In this document: positions 1 to 6,006 of the stretch, one piece after another
How the letters are laid out: each line of letters starts with the position of its first letter
Position numbering within the stretch: position 1 is the stretch's first letter
Source of the DNA: Lentisphaeria bacterium
Lineage (GTDB): Bacteria > Verrucomicrobiota > Lentisphaeria > Victivallales > UBA1829
Reading direction: 5' to 3'
Length of the DNA stretch: 10,648 bases
Assembly: GCA_017623265.1 (NCBI GenBank)
Contig: JAGAPM010000130.1
Span: 1-10,648, forward strand
Position numbers and translations under genes: made by a program
Notes under the pieces: model-generated
What the model saw: the letters and a program-made list of their open reading frames with translations, nothing else
Databases searched by the model: none
What the model was told of the DNA's origin: nothing

Positions 1-1
1 C

Positions 2-43
2 ATTGCGGAACTGCATCAGGCACAGCAGGTCCTGAACGGATGA
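2..43 (+). CDS. 3' end of an unidentified upstream gene
   Basis: An open frame enters from the left edge and ends IAELHQAQQVLNG-stop, with TGA at 41-43. The stop overlaps the ATG of the next gene (40-42) in an ATGA arrangement. That is typical of translationally coupled genes in one operon, and is the main reason to believe this frame is real. Thirteen residues are too few to assign a family. They are helix-like and rich in Gln and Ala. Confidence 0.5.
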   Translation: MAELHQAQQVLNG

Positions 44-1737
44 AAAAGCTCCGTTTCTTCCGGGATGTCCTTACGCAACGCTGGGGGACCGCTTTGCAGC
101 GGATCCCGCTGGATCCCGGCTTTTCCTGTCCTCACTCCGGCTGTACCTTCTGCGCCTCCAACGGCAGCCGTGCCCGGCATCTGGCAGAGGGGATGAGCAT
201 TGCCGAACAGGTGACACGGGGCAAACAATATGTGCATGACCGTTACGGCTCGGACGGTCCGTATATCGCCTATTTTCAGGCGTTCACCGGGACCAATGCG
301 CCAGTGGAACAGATCCGTTCCGTCTATGAGGAGGCGTTAAGCATTGCGGACTTCAAAATGGTGATCATCGGCACCCGCCCGGACTGTCTGCCGGAGGAAT
401 GTCTGGACTATCTGGAAGAACTGAACCGGCGCTATGATCTGCTCATCGAATTGGGCGTGCAAACGGCAAACGATGTCACACTGCGCCGGATCAACCGGGG
501 GCACGATTTTTCCTGCTCGGCAGAAGCGGTGCGCCGTCTCCACGCCCGGAACATCCCTGTGGCAGCACACCTGATCCTGGGTCTGCCCGGAGAAACGGCG
601 ACCGATTGGGAGGACACCGCCCGGAAGATCGCAGAACTGCCCTTCTGCGGGGTCAAGATGCACCAGCTGATGATCATAAAAGGGACCCGTCTTGCCGCTG
701 AATATGCCGCCGCACCCTTCCCCGTTCTGAACGAATATGAATATGCGGAAGGGTTGGAAAAAGTTCTGCGGATCCTGCCCGACTCCATGACGGTGATGCG
801 CCTGACCGCTGAAACGGAAGAAGAAGGGTTGATCGCGCCGAAATGGTGGATGAAAAAAGGACAGTTTCTGGAGATGTTCACGCAGAAGTTCAACGGTGGT
901 TCAGAGAGCCGTTTCACACCGTGTCTGACCGATGACGGCACTTACACACTCTATCACCCCGCCTACCGCCAGCATTTCCACAGTGTGGCGGGTGCGTGGG
1001 AGGAATCGCAGAAGAAATATATTGACCCCTCCGACTTGCGGGAGAAACTGCTGAATCAATCCGAAGTTTCGCTGCTGGATGTTGGTTTCGGGCTGGGCTG
1101 CAATGCGTCCTCTGCCATTGCTCTTGCGGATGAGCTGCAGAGCGGCAGACTTTCCATCACATCCCTGGAATTTGATCCCAATGTGAACCCCGCCGCCCTG
1201 ACGCTGCCCGATCCGACCAACCGTCTTCTGCTGGAAATGATCCGGGATCACGCCGGTTGTGCGGAAACAGATTTTGCGACCCTGAACCTGATTTTCGGTG
1301 ATGCCCGCTGTTCCATCCCCGCCGGTGAGATGTATGATGTGATCTTTCTGGACGGCTTCTCCCCTGACTCCAATCCGGAGCTGTGGACCGCAGATTTTGT
1401 GGCTCTTCTCGCCGCCCATCTCAAAGAAGACGGGATCATTACCACCTATTCCTCCGCCTATCCCCTTTTCGGCGCCATGCACGAAGCGGGGCTGAACATC
1501 TACCGTCCCGAGCCCTTCGGCAGACGCCGTCCCGGTACCGCAGCCAGCCGTTTGGATCTCTCCGGTGTCCTGCCGGAACTTTCGGAAAAAGACCGGAATA
1601 TCACGCTCAAATCCACCGCCGGGGTTCCGTACCGTGATCCGGGTCTTGCCTCGACCAGAGAACAGATCTTCGACCTGCGCAAAGAAGAAGTTGCCCGTCT
1701 CCGTGCCGCCGGTATGCCAAAATGGTACAAAGGCTGA
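40..1737 (+). CDS. Fusion of MnmL-like radical SAM enzyme and MnmD-type tRNA methyltransferase
   Basis: Predicted bifunctional tRNA wobble-uridine enzyme of 565 residues. Residues 1-285 match the TIGR01212 radical SAM family (B. subtilis YtqA, now MnmL; E. coli YhcC). Visible motifs are a CX4CX2C cluster (C30, C35, C38), YFQAFTGTNAP (78-88), GTRPDCLPEE (111-120), ELGVQT (137-142) and LGLPGET (180-186). Residues from about 295 match the MnmD methyltransferase domain found at the N-terminus of E. coli MnmC. They show TLYHPAYRQHFHSVAGAWEE (303-322), the SAM-binding GFGLGCN (349-355), FLDGFSPDSNPELW (436-449) and FGRRR (493-497). Known roles: MnmL is needed to process cmnm5s2U in Gram-positives, and MnmD methylates nm5(s2)U to mnm5(s2)U. 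The inference is that both steps occur in one cytoplasmic protein. The start at 40 overlaps the upstream stop, so translation is probably coupled. The cysteine motif is shorter than in YtqA. Family assignment is secure; the precise reaction of the radical SAM half is less so. Confidence 0.9.
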   Translation: MKKLRFFRDVLTQRWGTALQRIPLDPGFSCPHSGCTFCASNGSRARHLAEGMSIAEQVTRGKQYVHDRYGSDGPYIAYFQAFTGTNAPVEQIRSVYEEALSIADFKMVIIGTRPDCLPEECLDYLEELNRRYDLLIELGVQTANDVTLRRINRGHDFSCSAEAVRRLHARNIPVAAHLILGLPGETATDWEDTARKIAELPFCGVKMHQLMIIKGTRLAAEYAAAPFPVLNEYEYAEGLEKVLRILPDSMTVMRLTAETEEEGLIAPKWWMKKGQFLEMFTQKFNGGSESRFTPCLTDDGTYTLYHPAYRQHFHSVAGAWEESQKKYIDPSDLREKLLNQSEVSLLDVGFGLGCNASSAIALADELQSGRLSITSLEFDPNVNPAALTLPDPTNRLLLEMIRDHAGCAETDFATLNLIFGDARCSIPAGEMYDVIFLDGFSPDSNPELWTADFVALLAAHLKEDGIITTYSSAYPLFGAMHEAGLNIYRPEPFGRRRPGTAASRLDLSGVLPELSEKDRNITLKSTAGVPYRDPGLASTREQIFDLRKEEVARLRAAGMPKWYKG

Positions 1738-1762
1738 TACGGAACATTTTTTCTCCGCGCCC

Positions 1763-1790
1763 TTGATTTTTTTCAAATCTCATCTAAATT
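1763..1790 (+). promoter_or_regulatory. Likely sigma-70 promoter of rnpB
   Basis: TTGATT (1763-1768) and TAAATT (1785-1790) are separated by 16 bp. The putative -10 ends six bases before the first paired base of the RNase P RNA (1796), the right distance for a transcription start. The 57 bp between the fusion gene and rnpB hold no convincing terminator hairpin, so read-through from the upstream operon is also possible. Confidence 0.45.
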
Positions 1791-1794
1791 AAAA

Positions 1795-2139
1795 GGTGCG
1801 GGGATCCGTGACGGCGGTCGCGCCGGAAACGGTGAGGAAAGTCCGGACTCCACAGAGCAGGAAGTCCTCCTCACGGAGGATACCGCAGAGAAAGTCTGCG
1901 GGAAGGAAAGCGCAACAGAAAGCATACCGCCGGGAGCGATCCCGGTAAGGGTGAAACGGCGGTGTAAGAGACCACCGGGCATTGGAGTGATCCGTGCCGC
2001 ACGGCAAGCCCCTTCCGGAGCAAGACCAAATAGGGAATGATGTTGCTGCTCGTAACGTTTGAATTCCGGGTACTGGTCGCGTAGAAAGATGATCGCCTGA
2101 TACAGAATCCGGCTTATGTCACGGATCCCCGCACTTTTT
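1795..2139 (+). ncRNA. rnpB: RNase P RNA, bacterial class A
   Basis: Catalytic RNA of ribonuclease P, which with the RnpA protein removes 5' leaders from pre-tRNAs. The conserved segments appear in order: GAGGAAAGTCCGGACTCC (1834-1851), ACAGAAAGCATACCGCC, GGTAAGGGTGAAA, GAGCAAGACCAAATAGG, AGAAAGATGATCGCC and ACAGAATCCGGCTTA. The ends pair perfectly over 17 bp (P1: 1796-1812 with 2118-2134). P2 is 1813-1819 with 2091-2097. P4 pairs 1843-1850 with 2105-2112, including an A-U where E. coli has G-C. P12 is a short hairpin with a GCGA loop. P15 pairs 2034-2038 with 2063-2067 and is followed by the GGGTA that carries the GGU motif for tRNA CCA ends. P3 is only a 4-bp stem with a GAAA loop (1822-1833), and no P18 hairpin fits between 2070 and 2074. 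A five-T run (2135-2139) directly follows P1 and probably marks termination. Open frames on the opposite strand are not genes. Confidence 0.97.
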
Positions 2140-2182
2140 GAGCAAGATATTACTCTCATTCATAACATAAGGAAACAGAAAC

Positions 2183-3487
2183 ATGATGAAAAAAATCTGC
2201 CTCCTCTCCGCCGTCCTGACGGCTCTCACCCTCTCCGCATGTGCCTGTGCGTCAGACAACGGTAAAACTCTCTTCACAGAAAATGACCTGAAAGACAACG
2301 TAGTCCGCAATGTTCAGAACCCCACCGGTCAGCTGGCGATCAAAGTGACTTACACCGCAGAAAAGAAAGTTTCCGCTTTCCTCAAATCCCAGAACTGCGC
2401 GTTCCGCAACATCTGGCATGACAGCCTTCCTGTTTCCGCCGAACCGAAGACCGTGACGTTCTATGTGACTTATCAGGCTCCCGAACTGGACGCCACCGAT
2501 TTTGCGTTCAAAAGCTCCGGCAAGTTCCAGATCCTCGACCTGGAAGCGACCGCAGTGGAACGGGATGGAAAATCTTACATTCCCGCGGCGACCCTGCCCT
2601 TCTCCTGGAAAAAAGTCTCCCCCCGCCATACTGCGATCAAAAAACAGATCCCCCAAATGGAAAAAGGTTATGTTCTGCTGCTGGGCGACTCCCTCACGGA
2701 CAACTGGGGACGCAAGGCTCGTTTTGATTACATGAAACAGAACTTCAAAGTCTGCAACGGCGGGATCTGCGGCGACCGCCATGAAGAAGTCAACTGGCGC
2801 GTCAATGATATGTCGGAAGACCTGAAAGCCAATCCGCCTGCCGTGGTCACATTCATGCTCGGCACCAACAACCTGAGCATGAAACACAATCCGCAGGATA
2901 TTGCAGATGCTATGGAACAACAGATCCTCCGCATCAAGACTCTCTGCCCCGAAGCAAAGATCATCCTCTTCGCCATCCCGCCCCGCGGCATGCCCCACCG
3001 CGTGCTGCCCATCCCCCTGCCCGGAACGGTCAATCCCCTCTACCGCAAACTGGCAAAGAAGTATGATCTGCCTTTCTTCGACATCTCCCCGCTGCTGCTG
3101 GATCCCCAGACCGGCGCCATCAGAACGGATCTGTACGAAAACGATAAACTCCACTTCTCCGACAAAGGCTATGCGGAAGTCATCACTCCCTTCTTTGCCG
3201 GTGCCATCCGTCTGGTCACCTCCCCCAATCTGCCCAAAGATTACTTCAAGGCGGTCATGGAATGGGAAGATTATCTCACCGAACGCAGAAACTCTGCGAT
3301 CAGCAACCTCTCGCTGGAAGATATGCTCTGCGCAGAAGCAAATCTCAACTATATCCCGCACCACTTGATGAACGTCTTCAAGGAGCTGGAAGCCGATCCC
3401 AATGCCACCCCTGCCCTGCCGGGTGAAATGATCCGCCAGAACAAGGAGGAAGGTCTGCCCCTGCATCTGCGGAAATATTTCAAATAA
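2183..3487 (+). CDS. SGNH/GDSL-family esterase lipoprotein
   Basis: Predicted exported hydrolase of 434 residues. The N-terminus is a lipoprotein signal with lipobox LSAC (17-20), so Cys20 would be acylated and the protein anchored in a membrane. Residues about 30-150 look like a beta-rich accessory domain of unknown role. Residues about 160-345 form the SGNH domain: block I GDSLTDNW with nucleophile Ser170, block II GGICGDR (oxyanion Gly194), block III GTNN with Asn229, and block V DKLHF with Asp321 and His324. The complete catalytic set suggests an active esterase, most like PAF-acetylhydrolase or sugar-acetylesterase types. The substrate cannot be told; deacetylation of a polysaccharide is a guess. 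About 90 mostly helical residues follow the catalytic domain and are not part of the usual fold. AAGGAA at 2169-2174 precedes the ATG at 2183. A second ATG follows at once (2186), so the start could be one codon later. The gene lies 43 bp after rnpB and ends before a strong terminator, so it is probably monocistronic or read through from rnpB. Confidence 0.88.
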   Translation: MMKKICLLSAVLTALTLSACACASDNGKTLFTENDLKDNVVRNVQNPTGQLAIKVTYTAEKKVSAFLKSQNCAFRNIWHDSLPVSAEPKTVTFYVTYQAPELDATDFAFKSSGKFQILDLEATAVERDGKSYIPAATLPFSWKKVSPRHTAIKKQIPQMEKGYVLLLGDSLTDNWGRKARFDYMKQNFKVCNGGICGDRHEEVNWRVNDMSEDLKANPPAVVTFMLGTNNLSMKHNPQDIADAMEQQILRIKTLCPEAKIILFAIPPRGMPHRVLPIPLPGTVNPLYRKLAKKYDLPFFDISPLLLDPQTGAIRTDLYENDKLHFSDKGYAEVITPFFAGAIRLVTSPNLPKDYFKAVMEWEDYLTERRNSAISNLSLEDMLCAEANLNYIPHHLMNVFKELEADPNATPALPGEMIRQNKEEGLPLHLRKYFK

Positions 3488-3551
3488 GATCGACTGCGGA
3501 AAGGCACACCGTCTGCGACGCTGAGCTGCGGGTGTGACCCAACTGTGACAC

Positions 3552-3588
3552 GGGAGTGTGACAACTTGTCGCACTCCTTTTTCTTTTG
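3552..3588 (+). terminator. Intrinsic terminator after the SGNH esterase gene
   Basis: A 10-bp stem (3553-3562 with 3568-3577, one G-U pair) closes a five-base loop AACTT. It is followed directly by TTTTTCTTTT (3578-3587). The hairpin lies 65 bp after the esterase stop and separates that gene from the chaperone operon. The same palindrome could also be a protein-binding site upstream of dnaK. Confidence 0.8.
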
Positions 3589-3661
3589 CACGATTTTGTA
3601 TTTTTTGTAAAAACTCTCTAACGCATTGAATGTCTTACTATTGCATCATCTCTCAAAAAGT

Positions 3662-3677
3662 TGGCATGCGGTTTGCT
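3662..3677 (+). promoter_or_regulatory. Sigma-54-type (-24/-12) promoter of the dnaK operon
   Basis: TGGCATG, four bases, then TTGCT matches the sigma-54 consensus TGGCACG-N4-TTGCW at all but one fixed base (T for C). GG and GC are at the exact required distance. The predicted start is near 3688, giving a leader of about 50 nt before the dnaK ATG. No equally good sigma-70 -35/-10 pair was seen in 3590-3737, and no CIRCE element. RpoN use is inferred from sequence alone. Confidence 0.55.
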
Positions 3678-3737
3678 TTATTTTGAAGTGACACGAACAA
3701 AAACAACAAACCCAAGTAAACAGGAAAGGGTAAAATT

Positions 3738-5630
3738 ATGAGCAAAATTCTCGGAATCGACCTCGGTACGACCAACAGCTGTATGGCTGTGATGGACGGC
3801 GACACATTCAAGATCATCCCCAACGCAGAAGGCGCCAACACCACGCCCTCTATTGTGGCATTCACGAAGAACGGCGAACGCCTTGTGGGTCAGACCGCCA
3901 AACGTCAGGCAGTCACCAACCCCAAGAACACTATTTTCTCCGTCAAGCGCTTCATGGGCAGAAAGTTCAACGAAGTGAAGAACGAGCTGGAAGGCACACC
4001 CTATGAAGTGGTGGAAGGCAAGAACGGCGATGCCTGCATCATGGCTGGCGGCAAGATGTACACCCCGCCCGAAATCTCTGCTATGATCCTGCAGAAACTT
4101 AAAGCCGACGCAGAAGCATTCCTCGGCGAAAAGATCACGGAAGCGGTCATCACGGTCCCCGCATACTTCGATGACACCCAGCGTCAGGCGACCAAAGACG
4201 CCGGCAGAATCGCCGGTCTGGATGTGAAACGCATCATCAACGAACCCACCGCTGCTGCTCTGGCATACGGTATGGACAAGGGCAAAGATGAAACGATCGC
4301 AGTCTATGACCTGGGCGGCGGTACCTTCGATATCTCCATCCTCGAAATCGGCGATGGCGTCTTTGAAGTGAAAGCCACCAACGGCGATACCCACCTGGGC
4401 GGCGACGACTTCGACAAGGCGATCATCGACTACATTGCCGAAGACTTCATGAAGGAAAACAATGTGGATCTGCGCAAGGATGCACAGGCACTGCAGCGTC
4501 TGAAAGATGCCGCAGAAAAAGCAAAAATCGAACTTTCCTCCAGCATGTCCACGGATATCAGCCTTCCCTTCATCACGATGAATGAAAGCGGTCCGGTTCA
4601 CCTGCAGATGACCATGAGCCGTTCCCAGCTCGAACAGCTGGTGGATCCGCTGCTGGAACGCACCAAAATGCCGTGCAGAAACTGCATGAGCGATGCCGAT
4701 GTGAGCGCCGGAAAGATCAATGAAGTGATCCTCGTCGGCGGTATGACCCGTATGCCGAAAGTGCAGACCACTGCAAAAGATATCTTCAGCCGCGACCCCC
4801 ACAAGGGCGTGAACCCGGACGAAGTGGTTGCAGCCGGTGCAGCAATTCAGGGTGGCGTTCTCTCCGGCAATACCAGCCTGGGCGATGTGGTTCTGCTGGA
4901 TGTGACTCCCCTCTCCCTCGGGATCGAAACCCTCGGCGGCGTCTGCACGAAGCTGATCGAACGCAATACCACGATCCCCACGAGAAAGAGCGAAATCTTC
5001 TCCACCGCAGCAGACAACCAGCCAAGCGTTGACATCCATGTTCTTCAGGGCGAACGCGATATGGCGAGCGGCAACAAGAGCATCGGCAGATTCCGTCTGG
5101 ACGGCATCGCCCCGGCTCCCCGCGGCGTTCCCCAGATCGAAGTGGCGTTTGACATCGATGCAAACGGCATCCTGAATGTCACCGCAAAAGACCTGGGCAC
5201 CGGTAAAGAACAGAAGATCACCATTCAGGCATCTTCCGGTCTCTCCGAACAGGATATCCAGCGCATGGTGGATGATGCCAAGGCTCACGAGGCTGCAGAC
5301 AAGGAAGCCAAGGAAAAGATCGAAGTCAAGAACCGTGCGGAAAGCATGATCTACCAGACCGAAAAACAGCTCAATGAACTGGGCGACAAGGCTCCGGAAC
5401 AGGTCAAGGGTCCCGTCATGGAATCCATCGAAAAGCTGAAAAAAGATGTGGAAAAGGACGACACCGAAGCCATGAAGGCGACCATGAAGGAACTGGAAGA
5501 AAAACTCATGGCGATCGGTCAGGCAGTCTATCAGCAGCAGCAGGCACAGGGCGGCGCAGCCCCGGGCGGTGCGGCACCGAAGAACGATGACGGCATTGTG
5601 GATGCCGAAATCGTGGACGATGAAAAGTGA
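3738..5630 (+). CDS. dnaK: Hsp70 chaperone DnaK
   Basis: Cytoplasmic ATP-driven chaperone that binds exposed hydrophobic segments of unfolded proteins, normally working with DnaJ and GrpE. The 630-residue length is close to E. coli DnaK (638). The nucleotide-binding domain shows IDLGTTNS (7-14), catalytic Lys70 in FSVKRFMGR, ITVPAYFDDTQRQATKDAG (138-156), DLGGGTFD (191-198) and ILVGGMTRMP (331-340). The interdomain linker is at about 384-390, followed by the substrate-binding beta domain and helical lid. The tail is Gln/Gly/Ala-rich and ends DAEIVDDEK, the usual acidic DnaK ending. AGGAAAGGG (3722-3730) supports the ATG at 3738. First gene of an operon with groES (46-bp gap) and groEL. grpE, dnaJ and hrcA are not in the window, so they are encoded elsewhere or lie outside it. 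No key residue is missing. Confidence 0.98.
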   Translation: MSKILGIDLGTTNSCMAVMDGDTFKIIPNAEGANTTPSIVAFTKNGERLVGQTAKRQAVTNPKNTIFSVKRFMGRKFNEVKNELEGTPYEVVEGKNGDACIMAGGKMYTPPEISAMILQKLKADAEAFLGEKITEAVITVPAYFDDTQRQATKDAGRIAGLDVKRIINEPTAAALAYGMDKGKDETIAVYDLGGGTFDISILEIGDGVFEVKATNGDTHLGGDDFDKAIIDYIAEDFMKENNVDLRKDAQALQRLKDAAEKAKIELSSSMSTDISLPFITMNESGPVHLQMTMSRSQLEQLVDPLLERTKMPCRNCMSDADVSAGKINEVILVGGMTRMPKVQTTAKDIFSRDPHKGVNPDEVVAAGAAIQGGVLSGNTSLGDVVLLDVTPLSLGIETLGGVCTKLIERNTTIPTRKSEIFSTAADNQPSVDIHVLQGERDMASGNKSIGRFRLDGIAPAPRGVPQIEVAFDIDANGILNVTAKDLGTGKEQKITIQASSGLSEQDIQRMVDDAKAHEAADKEAKEKIEVKNRAESMIYQTEKQLNELGDKAPEQVKGPVMESIEKLKKDVEKDDTEAMKATMKELEEKLMAIGQAVYQQQQAQGGAAPGGAAPKNDDGIVDAEIVDDEK

Positions 5631-5676
5631 TCTTTACACACAATCAACAATAAAAACCATTAAGGAGAAACAAATC

Positions 5677-5967
5677 ATGGCGGCTATTCAACCCCTGGGA
5701 GACAGAGTCCTCGTTCAGGCGATCGAAGTCAAGGAAGAAATGCGCGGCGGTCTTTACATCCCCGATGCAGCGAAAGAAAAACCGATGCAGGCGAAAGTCA
5801 TCGCCCTCGGCACCGGCAAGATCGACGACAAGGGCAACCGTGTTCCCTTCGACGTGAAAGTCGGCGATATCGTCCTCACCAGCAAATACGGCGGCAGCGA
5901 GATCAAGTTTGAAGATCAGGAATACAAGATTCTGAACAGCTCCGACATTCTCGCGGTCATCGCATAA
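5677..5967 (+). CDS. groES: Co-chaperonin GroES
   Basis: The 96-residue lid of the GroEL folding chamber; seven subunits cap the GroEL ring. Recognised by PLGDRVLVQ (6-14), GGLYIPD (24-30), the VIALGTGK segment (41-48), VGDIVLTSKYGG (62-73) and the C-terminal ILAVIA. AAGGAG at 5662-5667, nine bases before the ATG at 5677, fixes this start. An in-frame ATG at 5569 would begin inside dnaK and is not credible. The mobile loop that docks on GroEL reads EEMRGGLYIPD, so the usual I-V-L contact is replaced by L26-Y27-I28. The gap of 46 bp after dnaK and 39 bp before groEL, without promoter or terminator, indicates one transcript. Confidence 0.97.
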   Translation: MAAIQPLGDRVLVQAIEVKEEMRGGLYIPDAAKEKPMQAKVIALGTGKIDDKGNRVPFDVKVGDIVLTSKYGGSEIKFEDQEYKILNSSDILAVIA

Positions 5968-6006
5968 TCAACACAACAGCAATAATAAAATTTGGAGAAA
6001 CATACA

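Noticed and set aside
1773..2159. Minus-strand open frames over rnpB
   Set aside because: The region is a structured RNA with all conserved RNase P segments.
2138..2166. Sigma-70 promoter TTGAGC-N17-CATAAC for the SGNH esterase
   Set aside because: The start would fall inside the AAGGAA ribosome binding site, leaving too short a leader; read-through from rnpB or an upstream signal is as likely.
2252..3574. Long open frame (440 codons) antisense to the SGNH esterase
   Set aside because: Same mirrored-codon effect; the sense strand carries all SGNH motifs.
3553..3577. CIRCE (HrcA operator) upstream of dnaK
   Set aside because: The palindrome is GAGTG...CACTC, the reverse arrangement of CIRCE (CACTC-N9-GAGTG), with a different spacer and no TTAGC ends.
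3678..5288. Long open frame (536 codons) antisense to dnaK
   Set aside because: It lies wholly opposite a certain gene, has low-complexity His/Phe/Asp-rich composition typical of mirrored codon bias, and has no family motif.
5992..6006. TTG start for groEL five codons upstream
   Set aside because: It overlaps the GGAG ribosome binding site; the ATG at 6007 gives the normal GroEL N-terminus.
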